DNA from: B18-G4 sp032250805
Lineage (GTDB): Bacteria > Bacteroidota > Bacteroidia > Bacteroidales > B18-G4
DNA: 64,000 nt
Direction: 5' to 3'
Assembly: GCA_032250805.1 (NCBI GenBank)
Contig: JAVVEM010000011.1
Coordinates: forward strand, 1-64,000
The position numbers and the translations under genes are program-made. Below the pieces are notes generated by a model. The model ran no database searches and was not told the DNA's origin. It saw only the letters and a program-made list of their open reading frames with translations. Positions 7,562-14,766 of the stretch are shown here, piece after piece; the stretch's first letter is position 1, and each line of letters opens with the position of its first letter.

Positions 7562-8791
7562 TCAGTGTTTATCTTTTGCCCAGCCGGGGCCATCCTGTAA
7601 AACAGGCATTCTCCTGATTATCCACCTGAAGATCCATATTTCAACAAAGATCACTGTGAGGGTAACCACTATTTCCATCCAGGAGGGCACATAATGCACG
7701 GGCAGATCCCACCTGAACCCGATAACGGTTACGTTTAAGCGGTTAAGGATCACCCCGACCATGGTAATGATAGATGCCACTTTAACCAGGAGTATGCTTT
7801 CGCGCTTGCAACTGTACATGAACAGCAGCATAGGGATAAGCACAAATCCGAAAATTTCAAGCATCCACCAATAGCCCGTTGGCGTGTTGAGCAGGTTCCA
7901 GTGTTTATCATGGATGAATACCAGCACCTGCAGGAAAAAGTAAACCAGCAGGGCCCAGCAGCAGATCTTCGACAATCCCATCACAATCGATCTGTGTGCA
8001 CGTCGGTTCTTTTCACTGATCTGGTTAAAGAACACCCTCTGGCTGATGGATCCTTCGAAGATAACCATCGACAGGCCGGCGAATACGCTGGATACGAAGA
8101 AAAGAACAGGAATGAATTCGGTATACCAGAGCGGGTGTATCTTGTCGATGGCCATCAGGTAAAGGGCACCCAGGCCTGATTGATGCAATATCGACAGGGT
8201 GATGCCGAATATTACGGCTGCGATGGTCATGCCTGAAAGGATCCTGTGGGCACGTTTAGCCCCGATCCATTCAGCAATGGCAGGAGAGAATTCGATCAAC
8301 TGCGCAATCATGTAAAGCAGGAAATGCCAGGCTACAAGGAACAGAACTGAGCTGGTTCCGAAATTATTCCCGATAATCGGGTTCACAACATTCCATGGCC
8401 GGCCAAGGTCGAGCAAGAGGGCTCCCGCGTAAAATACATAGGCCAGAAAGCCGTTCAACACCGTAACCCTTACAATCGACTTGTATTTTTTAAGATTTAA
8501 AATGTAAACCATGAAGGTGATCACATAAGCTCCTCCGGCAAAGGCTACTCCCGTAACTACGTCAAAACCGATCCACAGTCCCCAGGGAACGTCTTGTGTG
8601 AGGTTGGTAATGGCTCCGAGACCTTCCGTAAAACGGATTACGATCAGCACGATCCCCAGAATCACAACGGGGAAAGAAATTAGATTAAAGGGTGTGAAAA
8701 TTTTCCCTTTCGGTTTAAGTTCACTGAGCAGGAATTTCCATGTTGGTTGTTTCTGCTTTTTTAAACTAACTGAATAGTGTTCATTCGACAT
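7562..8791 (-). CDS. HybB/NrfD-type integral membrane subunit
   Basis: A 409-residue polytopic protein with about ten hydrophobic segments. It resembles HybB, the membrane subunit of hydrogenase-2, and the wider NrfD/PsrC family that exchanges electrons with quinones: an N-terminal DVPWGLWIGFDVVTGVAFAGG, AGALLLDLGRPW, and a central LSILHQSGLGALYLM. The gene starts 11 nt inside the end of the preceding ferredoxin gene, implying translational coupling and a complex of the two proteins. No hydrogenase large or small subunit, molybdopterin oxidoreductase or multihaem cytochrome gene is nearby, so its catalytic partner is unknown. It would link quinol to the periplasm-facing ferredoxin. The assignment to the NrfD superfamily is secure; HybB orthology in function is not. 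Confidence 0.88.
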   Translation of the reverse strand: MSNEHYSVSLKKQKQPTWKFLLSELKPKGKIFTPFNLISFPVVILGIVLIVIRFTEGLGAITNLTQDVPWGLWIGFDVVTGVAFAGGAYVITFMVYILNLKKYKSIVRVTVLNGFLAYVFYAGALLLDLGRPWNVVNPIIGNNFGTSSVLFLVAWHFLLYMIAQLIEFSPAIAEWIGAKRAHRILSGMTIAAVIFGITLSILHQSGLGALYLMAIDKIHPLWYTEFIPVLFFVSSVFAGLSMVIFEGSISQRVFFNQISEKNRRAHRSIVMGLSKICCWALLVYFFLQVLVFIHDKHWNLLNTPTGYWWMLEIFGFVLIPMLLFMYSCKRESILLVKVASIITMVGVILNRLNVTVIGFRWDLPVHYVPSWMEIVVTLTVIFVEIWIFRWIIRRMPVLQDGPGWAKDKH

Positions 8792-9650
8792 CGTCTTCTT
8801 CGTTTAGGTTATGAGAATTGTTTTTGGTTGCCTGGTGTATACCCAGGAGTATTGCCGGTGCCAGCACAAATACTGATGGCACGCTGTACAGGAATCCTTT
8901 GGTAAGGGAGGGGTACGATTTCTTTTGAACGGAAGTGTTCAGGCCAAGTTCTTCGAACGGTACTCCCGATAAATACAGCCATCCGGTGCCACCGGCCTCA
9001 TGTTCCCCGAAAATGTGGTCAACATAGTCGTCGGGGTTTTCAACGATCCTCTTTCTGGCCTCCCTTATCAGTTCGCGCCTTGTACCGAATACCAGGGCTT
9101 CAGCAGGACAATTTTCCACGCATGCGGGCATTTCACCCTGGCTGATCCTGGTTTCGTAGCACATAGAGCATTTCTGAATGATCGGGTTGGAACTGTGATA
9201 TTCAAATTTGGGAATATCGAAAGGGCAGGACACCATGCAATAACGGCATCCCATGCACTTATCGCCCCTCCAGATCACAGCCCCTTCGGGGGTCTTGTAC
9301 ATAGCCTGGGTGAGACAGGCTGCAACACAGGCCGGCTCATTGCAATGCATGCATTGCAATTTTACGGGCACCAGGCCTTTTGAAGTCTCAACTTCATTGA
9401 CCACTGTGCGGTAGGTTTCGTCGGGCCTTCGTATTCCCGAAAGATCGTCAGGCGGGTATGGCAGATCATTTGCGTCTGAGCAATCATATTCACAGCCATG
9501 ACAGCCCCGGCAGCGCGTAGAATCGTAAAGCACACCGTAGAATTCCTTTGTGTCGCCATTTTCTGAACCGGCATTTAGTTTTTCACCTGTAGCCAGCGAT
9601 AGTCCGGTGAGTCCGAGTACCTGTAGAAAATTTCTTCGATTAATTTCCAT
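8781..9650 (-). CDS. HybA-like four-cluster ferredoxin subunit with Tat signal
   Basis: A 289-residue protein starting with a twin-arginine signal (NRRNFLQVLGLTG), so it is exported folded. Sixteen cysteines in four groups should bind four [4Fe-4S] clusters: 47/50/53/57, 100/103/108/112, 132/135/138/142 and 161/164/177/181. A C-terminal hydrophobic helix (about 256-272) anchors it, as in HybA. Such subunits pass electrons between a periplasmic catalytic subunit and the NrfD/HybB membrane protein, which is encoded next with an 11-nt overlap. It lies 70 nt downstream of the binding domain-GcvH fusion on the same strand. The absent catalytic subunit is the main oddity. Family call secure. Confidence 0.93.
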   Translation of the reverse strand: MEINRRNFLQVLGLTGLSLATGEKLNAGSENGDTKEFYGVLYDSTRCRGCHGCEYDCSDANDLPYPPDDLSGIRRPDETYRTVVNEVETSKGLVPVKLQCMHCNEPACVAACLTQAMYKTPEGAVIWRGDKCMGCRYCMVSCPFDIPKFEYHSSNPIIQKCSMCYETRISQGEMPACVENCPAEALVFGTRRELIREARKRIVENPDDYVDHIFGEHEAGGTGWLYLSGVPFEELGLNTSVQKKSYPSLTKGFLYSVPSVFVLAPAILLGIHQATKNNSHNLNEEDDVE

Positions 9651-9720
9651 TTCCAGCGATTTAGATTATGATTAATGTTTTGGTTTTAGTTTTGGTTTGT
9701 TTCATGCCCTTACAAGCAGA

Positions 9721-11406
9721 TCATTTGCTCAGGTCGAGAAAATAAGCCTGAAAATCTTCCCATGTTTCCGGGCCCAGCTCAGCAAGGATGCTGTCTCTGA
9801 TCTCTCCTCCATCCTGTAAAATGATCATCGACATATCAAATTGTTTGTTCGAAAGCGCTGCAGCCAGGAAATCCTTCAGGCGCGTAAACTCTGAAGTTAA
9901 CCACACCCGGTATTTTTCGGCTGTTTGAAGCTTTTTTACATCCTCCGCCCAGTTGTCGGGCTCTATTATGTAAACCCAGCCTTTATCATAAGGAGATGTA
10001 TTGATCATTGATGAATTTTCGAAAAGTTGTTCGTTGATCTCCCTGATCACACCGCTGAATGGGGCATATATCGTGAGCCGTTTGCCTCTTTGTATGATCG
10101 ACAGCAAGGCTTCGCCTTTTGTTACCGTTTCGCCCTTGATTTTCATTTTCAGGCGGGTAACCTTCCCAACAACGTGCTGGAGGAAATCGTCGATGCCAAC
10201 TTTCACGGCTCCGTCTTTTTCCCTGAATGCCCAGGTGTGGTTTCTGTCGAAATACAGCCCGCCGGGTGCGCCCAGTGAGCTTTCGCTGAAACCACTGCGG
10301 CTGCCTAAGATCTGATGGCTGATCTTTGTTTTTTTGACCAGCAAATGCCTGAATAAAAACGACAACAATATGATAAGCAGGATGGCTCCGGCAAATATGA
10401 TCCATCCCGGTTGTTTGATCGCAGGAATTCCGCTTGGGGGTGCGTAGGGCAGTGTAAGCGGACTGAACTTTTGCAGTTGCGATAATCTTTCACTGTTCAC
10501 CAGCGGGTTGTATCCAAATACACCGAGTGATGATTGTCCGTCGCTCAGGATCCATTTCAGAAATGCAACTTCACTTTCATTTACCGGTTGCGATTCGGAG
10601 ATAAAATGAATATTACTTACCAGCGACCTGGGATATTTGCCGATCCATACTCCCCTGGCTACTGTATTGATATCCTCGTATATGTTTTCCATATAATCAA
10701 GCCTGCCATTCCCGTTCCTGTCGATGGGCAGAAACCTGATCCCTTCAGCAAGCTTCTGTGTAACCGGATCGATCAAACAGCCCAATCTGCAGAATGCAAT
10801 GGCAAAAGGGTCGTCCCTGACTGCATCAAGAACAGCATTTTCCTGTGACAGGCTGATCTTTCCTTCAGCATAGTCTTCTGCATCAAGGAATTTTCCAACA
10901 CTGCTTATTGCACGGTCACGGTCTGTAATATATAATTGTACAGTATGATCTGTTTTTGTTCCTGTGAGCTTTCCCCATTTTTGATTGTTGCCGCTGAGCA
11001 GTGTCGCAAGTTCATCAGACCTGACCCCTTTTTGATAAAGCACATCAATGAATGGGTTGTTTTCGTTAATCACCGGAACAATAACATCATGCCCAAGGGT
11101 TATGCTCCAGGCCTGTTCATATATGCCCGGGCTGAGATAGTGTGTTGAGAATATACCGCTATGGGCCGACAGTACATCCTGACTGCCAGCTTCGGGCATA
11201 ACATCTACCTCTATGTTTATCTCCGGGCGGGTCAGGCTGTATTTTTCAGCCCATTGAGCCAGCAGGGGCTGAAGCTCAGGCGTACATGCCAGTTTAATTA
11301 TTGTTTCCTGACCGGGAATGGAACTGCCGGTTGATTGATCTGCGTGCAGGTTTCCCATACTTAGTAAGCAAAAAATGCTGATTACGAATATGATACGTGT
11401 TTTCAT
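9721..11406 (-). CDS. Periplasmic binding domain-TM-GcvH-like fusion protein
   Basis: A 561-residue protein with an unusual order of parts. Residues 1-22 are a signal peptide. About 35-315 resemble a type 2 periplasmic binding domain of the PstS/phosphate-binding kind (LACTPELQPLLAQWAEKY; GYNPLVN near the end). A TM helix (about 335-357) is followed by basic residues, placing the rest in the cytosol. A GcvH-like domain (about 383-485: YFDRNHTW, VGIDDFLQHVVG, YAPFSGVI, PYDKGWVYII) and a C-terminal extension (about 500-558, IILQDGGEI) match the smaller protein at 6806-7519. The lysine candidate Lys442 is again one residue past the usual lipoylation position and lacks ExxK. It heads the leftward gene set, behind a sigma-54-like promoter. 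A transmembrane coupling or sensing role is plausible but inferred. Confidence 0.82.
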   Translation of the reverse strand: MKTRIIFVISIFCLLSMGNLHADQSTGSSIPGQETIIKLACTPELQPLLAQWAEKYSLTRPEINIEVDVMPEAGSQDVLSAHSGIFSTHYLSPGIYEQAWSITLGHDVIVPVINENNPFIDVLYQKGVRSDELATLLSGNNQKWGKLTGTKTDHTVQLYITDRDRAISSVGKFLDAEDYAEGKISLSQENAVLDAVRDDPFAIAFCRLGCLIDPVTQKLAEGIRFLPIDRNGNGRLDYMENIYEDINTVARGVWIGKYPRSLVSNIHFISESQPVNESEVAFLKWILSDGQSSLGVFGYNPLVNSERLSQLQKFSPLTLPYAPPSGIPAIKQPGWIIFAGAILLIILLSFLFRHLLVKKTKISHQILGSRSGFSESSLGAPGGLYFDRNHTWAFREKDGAVKVGIDDFLQHVVGKVTRLKMKIKGETVTKGEALLSIIQRGKRLTIYAPFSGVIREINEQLFENSSMINTSPYDKGWVYIIEPDNWAEDVKKLQTAEKYRVWLTSEFTRLKDFLAAALSNKQFDMSMIILQDGGEIRDSILAELGPETWEDFQAYFLDLSK

Positions 11407-11436
11407 AGCCCTTCATGTTTAGGTTCAATTTATTGA

Positions 11437-11453
11437 TGTCAATAAGGGTGCCA
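11437..11453 (-). promoter_or_regulatory. Putative sigma-54 promoter of the redox locus
   Basis: On the minus strand TGGCAC (11453-11448), a 5-nt spacer and TTGA (11442-11439) fit the sigma-54 layout TGGCAC-N5-TTGC with exact spacing. One conserved base differs (A for C in the -12 GC). It would start transcription about 20 nt before the ATG at 11406. A sigma-54 activator gene is in the same gene set. Confidence 0.42.
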
Positions 11454-11608
11454 AATAAAATAATAACAGTAAAAACCTGAATAACAGTGTAATATGAAAG
11501 GGGTTGTTTAATTTATAAACATAGTAAGTGTTGAATATCCTTACACATAAAATAAATTTCCGGCTTAGAGCTATGGTGGGCTATGTTTAGGTGTGTGTGT
11601 TGAATAAT

Positions 11609-11646
11609 TCATCACATGATGATAAATTCACCATATTTTGAAATAT
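11609..11646. promoter_or_regulatory. Paired palindromes, candidate activator-binding sites
   Basis: TCATCACATGATGA (11609-11622) and ATATTTTGAAATAT (11633-11646) are perfect 6-2-6 inverted repeats, with centres 24 bp apart, about two helical turns. They lie about 155-195 bp upstream of the sigma-54-like promoter, the distance at which NtrC-type activators bind. The two sites differ in sequence, so they may not bind the same protein. Confidence 0.35.
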
Positions 11647-11702
11647 TTGTCCGGTTTTGTCCGGGGTCGCTAGAAAAAATTTACAAAAAAATGATAAAAG
11701 AG

Positions 11703-11726
11703 CTGCATTCGTCAGCGAAAAAGCAG
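11703..11726 (-). terminator. Weak hairpin after the S9 peptidase gene
   Basis: CTGC (11703-11706) pairs with GCAG (11723-11726), and the inner TTCG pairs with CGAA around a 4-nt loop, with a small asymmetric bulge. On the minus strand a T-rich run follows. It sits just past the stop codon of the leftward peptidase gene. Confidence 0.35.
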
Positions 11727-11736
11727 AATTTTCCTG

Positions 11737-14562
11737 TTATGGCTCTGTAAGCTCATATCCCATTTCTTTTCCTTTCTTTATGGCAGGGATTCCCTGTTCC
11801 ATCCAAAGCGGGGCCGGAGCGCCTTTCAGGTAGTGGTCGAAGAACTGCTGCATGCGTATGCTGAGATCCTTGCAGTCGGCGCGACGCTTGAGGTTGTGCG
11901 GGGCGCCGTTATACGTAAGCATCCAAACAGCTTTGTTAAGCCTGCGCAGGGCCACGAAATACTCAATACCCTGATACCACGGCACTGCTCCGTCATTATC
12001 GTTATGCATGATCAATAGCGGGGTTTCTACCTTATCGGCATAGAACAGCGGCGAATTTTCGATATATCTCAGGGGTTTTTCCCATAAAGTTCCACCGATC
12101 CGGCTCTGGGATCCTTCGTACTGGAACATTCTGCTCATGCCTGAGCCCCAACGTATCCCTCCATAGGCGCTGGTCATGTTACTAACGGGGGCACCGGCCA
12201 TGGCAGCGGCAAACATATTGGTTTGCGTTATCAGCCAGGCTACCTGGTATCCGCCCCAGCTTTGTCCCTGTATGCCAATGTGATCTTTGTCAACCCAGGG
12301 GTGTTTCAACAGGTGGAGGGCACCGCTAACAATGGCATTGTAGGCACTTTGTCCGGGGTATCCGGTTTTATAAATAATGTCGGGGACGAAAACAAGGTAA
12401 CCATTGCTGGTATAAAAGCTAAAGTTTATTGTGGAACGGCTCGGTCGTGGCGTGTAATGGCTGTGCAGCCTGCTCGAATATTTTTCGTAAAAATAAACGA
12501 TCATCGGATAACTGCTGTCGGGATTAAAGTTCTCAGGTTTGTAAAGCAATCCTTCCATTTCGGCACCATCGGCCGAAGGCCACTGTATCAACTCAACACT
12601 GCCCCATAGGTATTTATCCTGTTGCGGATTTATATCTGATATTTTTTTAGGGTGGCTAAAATCCCTTTCACTGATCCACAGATCGGGGTATTCAACAAAA
12701 CTCATGCGATTCCATATCAGCAGCCCGGCATTTTTTGCTTTGTCCGGCCTCTGAAAGTGAAAGTCTTCCAACAGTATCTTCTCCAAACGCGGCTCTTTTG
12801 CAATGGTGAGATCATAGAAACCGCTCTGGCGTGTTTCTTCATTCACTGCCGACAGGAGTAATTTTTCGTTTTGCGGAATAAATACTTCGTCGGGGTCGAG
12901 CCTGATATACCTGAACCTCATTTTCTGTTCTCTGCCACCGCTCAGGTTTACCGGATCTTTATCCCCTTCGGGGTCAAACTTCCATATATCATACCTGTCA
13001 TATACCAGCAGCATCTCATCATTCGCTGTCCAGCCCATAATGCCATAAGGGCCCGGATCTGTAGGCATATCAAATTCCTCATAGCTGAAGCTCACCGGAA
13101 GGCCCTTGGTTAGCTTGTGAAACTCGCCGCTTTTTACTGTGTAGGTATTCCAACTGCTGTCGTTCTCCTCATAATAAACAACATAACGCCCTAATTGTGA
13201 AAGCGAAGCACTTGATTGCAGTTTCTCAAGGATAAGTTTTTTATCTCCGTTTTCAATGTTGATAAGATAAACATCATGGTACCTGTTTGCATCCCACGAA
13301 AGGTATTTTCGGTATGGTTTGCCTGAAAATCCTAAAGCATAGGGATGCTGGTGCTTCCGGTCAAGCGCAATGCGGTCGAGGTTTTCGTCTTGCAGTTGCA
13401 CCATGGTCTTTTTGGGGATATGATACACCGCCAGATAGTTCTTCTTTTTGTCATTTTCGAGCTCTTTAAGTTGCTGCGGTTGCAACAGATCATCTTTCCA
13501 GTTCCAGATGTCAACGCTCACTTTTTCATCTTCCGTAAGGCTGTCTTCCGGCTCTTTTTGGGGGGTTGCTGCTGTGCCAAAATACAAGCGCATTCCGTTT
13601 TCTGAAAAATCAGGGGTTCCGTTCTCTGATACACCCCAACTATCGGGCATTGCCTTTGATGCAGTGTCGACGATCACCCTTGTAGTGTTTTCTGCAATTT
13701 TACCCAGTCTGAGGTCGTATACTTTAATTTTGCCGGTATCGGCAGAAAAGATATAGGCAAGTTGTGTGCCCGTCTTATCCGGGGTGATCTTCATGGCGAA
13801 ACCGGGCCCGCTGTATATCGTGTCGCTTCTGGTTCCGGGGTAAGTAAGATAATGTACATATACAGAATCGATGCTGTCGTTGCGTGTACTTATAAACGTG
13901 AGCAGGCTGCCGTCCTCTGAAAAGCTGTATTCAGTTACATGCTTATATGAAGCCTCTTCGCCATTTATTGGATTGAAAACTACCAGTGTATTCCCTTGCT
14001 GTTTCTTTTTCTTTGGTTTCTTTTTATCCGGCTCTTTTGTTCCGGCCGCTGCCACTGAGTCGGAAATTTCTGCAGTATCGGCCGAAGGCTTTTCCTTATC
14101 CAGCAGATAGGCGATCCATGCCCTTTCTTCTTTGGGTATCTTAAATGATTTTATTTGTGCAATCCTGATGAGGCTGTCGGCATCAGTCAGGTATATGCCG
14201 AGTGAGTCGGCCGGCAATTCGTCTTTCTTTTTGCCGTCCAGTTTGGCTTTCCTCACCGTATCTTTTTGGAGCTTTATTGCAAAGGCTATGAAATGGTCAT
14301 TGGCCGATATTCTGGCACCGGATCCACGCTTGAACGAATGGTAAACATTTTTCTGCACATCGTAGAGGCGGAGTATTCCATCACCATCCTGGGGGTTGAC
14401 TTCAAAGCTTACCCAATGGCCCGAATTGCTTATTTGTTGATTTTCCAGTGTTTTCCAGTCGTCGTAATCAGCATGTGTCAGCGGCTTTTTATCTTGTCCG
14501 TTTACCGAAGGTTGAAAAATGAACAGGAATAAGGCGAAGATCAGAAGATAATTTTTTCTCAT
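11737..14562 (-). CDS. Secreted S9 family prolyl oligopeptidase
   Basis: From the ATG at 14562 the protein has 941 residues and begins with a clear signal peptide (MRKNYLLIFALFLFIFQPS). An upstream in-frame codon at 14622 would put 20 charged residues before it and is less likely. The central part is a long beta-propeller-like region with a Lys-rich insert (PDKKKPKKKKQQ). The C-terminal alpha/beta hydrolase domain has the nucleophile Ser in GQSWGGYQ, Asp in MHNDNDGAVPW and His in GAPHNLKR. It should cleave peptides in the periplasm or at the surface, supporting peptide scavenging. The gene is transcribed alone, divergent from the glucan operon, with a TAATTTTG element upstream. Family assignment is secure; specificity is not. 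Confidence 0.93.
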   Translation of the reverse strand: MRKNYLLIFALFLFIFQPSVNGQDKKPLTHADYDDWKTLENQQISNSGHWVSFEVNPQDGDGILRLYDVQKNVYHSFKRGSGARISANDHFIAFAIKLQKDTVRKAKLDGKKKDELPADSLGIYLTDADSLIRIAQIKSFKIPKEERAWIAYLLDKEKPSADTAEISDSVAAAGTKEPDKKKPKKKKQQGNTLVVFNPINGEEASYKHVTEYSFSEDGSLLTFISTRNDSIDSVYVHYLTYPGTRSDTIYSGPGFAMKITPDKTGTQLAYIFSADTGKIKVYDLRLGKIAENTTRVIVDTASKAMPDSWGVSENGTPDFSENGMRLYFGTAATPQKEPEDSLTEDEKVSVDIWNWKDDLLQPQQLKELENDKKKNYLAVYHIPKKTMVQLQDENLDRIALDRKHQHPYALGFSGKPYRKYLSWDANRYHDVYLINIENGDKKLILEKLQSSASLSQLGRYVVYYEENDSSWNTYTVKSGEFHKLTKGLPVSFSYEEFDMPTDPGPYGIMGWTANDEMLLVYDRYDIWKFDPEGDKDPVNLSGGREQKMRFRYIRLDPDEVFIPQNEKLLLSAVNEETRQSGFYDLTIAKEPRLEKILLEDFHFQRPDKAKNAGLLIWNRMSFVEYPDLWISERDFSHPKKISDINPQQDKYLWGSVELIQWPSADGAEMEGLLYKPENFNPDSSYPMIVYFYEKYSSRLHSHYTPRPSRSTINFSFYTSNGYLVFVPDIIYKTGYPGQSAYNAIVSGALHLLKHPWVDKDHIGIQGQSWGGYQVAWLITQTNMFAAAMAGAPVSNMTSAYGGIRWGSGMSRMFQYEGSQSRIGGTLWEKPLRYIENSPLFYADKVETPLLIMHNDNDGAVPWYQGIEYFVALRRLNKAVWMLTYNGAPHNLKRRADCKDLSIRMQQFFDHYLKGAPAPLWMEQGIPAIKKGKEMGYELTEP

Positions 14563-14609
14563 TATGATTTTTTTGGGGGCAGAATGATGCCTGTATGAAT
14601 AATTGCCTT

Positions 14610-14617
14610 CAAAATTA
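14610..14617 (-). promoter_or_regulatory. -7 element of the S9 peptidase gene
   Basis: On the minus strand TAATTTTG (14617-14610) matches TAnnTTTG, 48 nt before the ATG at 14562. No TTG was seen at the expected upstream spacing. Confidence 0.45.
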
Positions 14618-14717
14618 AACAAATCAGTTAAATTGAAAAATTATGCCATTCACGAAGCATTTTATTAAATTTGTGTTAAATTAGGTTAATATTAATTTTT
14701 ACCAGATAAATAATGAG

Positions 14718-14725
14718 TAATTTTG
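14718..14725 (+). promoter_or_regulatory. -7 element of the alpha-glucan operon
   Basis: TAATTTTG at 14718-14725 matches TAnnTTTG and lies 42 nt before the ATG at 14767, the first gene of the glycogen cluster. The upstream half is AT-rich but lacks a clear TTG at the usual spacing. Confidence 0.45.
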
Positions 14726-14766
14726 CCACTCGTTGATCACGTATTAATCAGGCAATTATTAAAGAA

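Larger units (their letters stand above)
11407..11736. other. 330-nt intergenic region between redox locus and S9 peptidase gene
   Basis: This gap holds no convincing gene. It is AT-rich and contains a sigma-54-like promoter facing left, two 14-bp palindromes, a directly repeated TTTGTCCGG (11646-11654 and 11656-11664) and a weak hairpin downstream of the peptidase gene. No TAnnTTTG element precedes the fusion gene, which supports use of an alternative sigma factor there. Confidence 0.7.

Noticed and set aside
7562..9650. A hydrogenase-2 operon (hybOABC)
   Set aside because: HybA- and HybB-like subunits are present but no hydrogenase large or small subunit or maturation gene is in the window.
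14563..14622. N-terminal extension of the S9 peptidase from ATG 14622
   Set aside because: It would place charged residues before the signal peptide and lies on the far side of the -7 element at 14610-14617.
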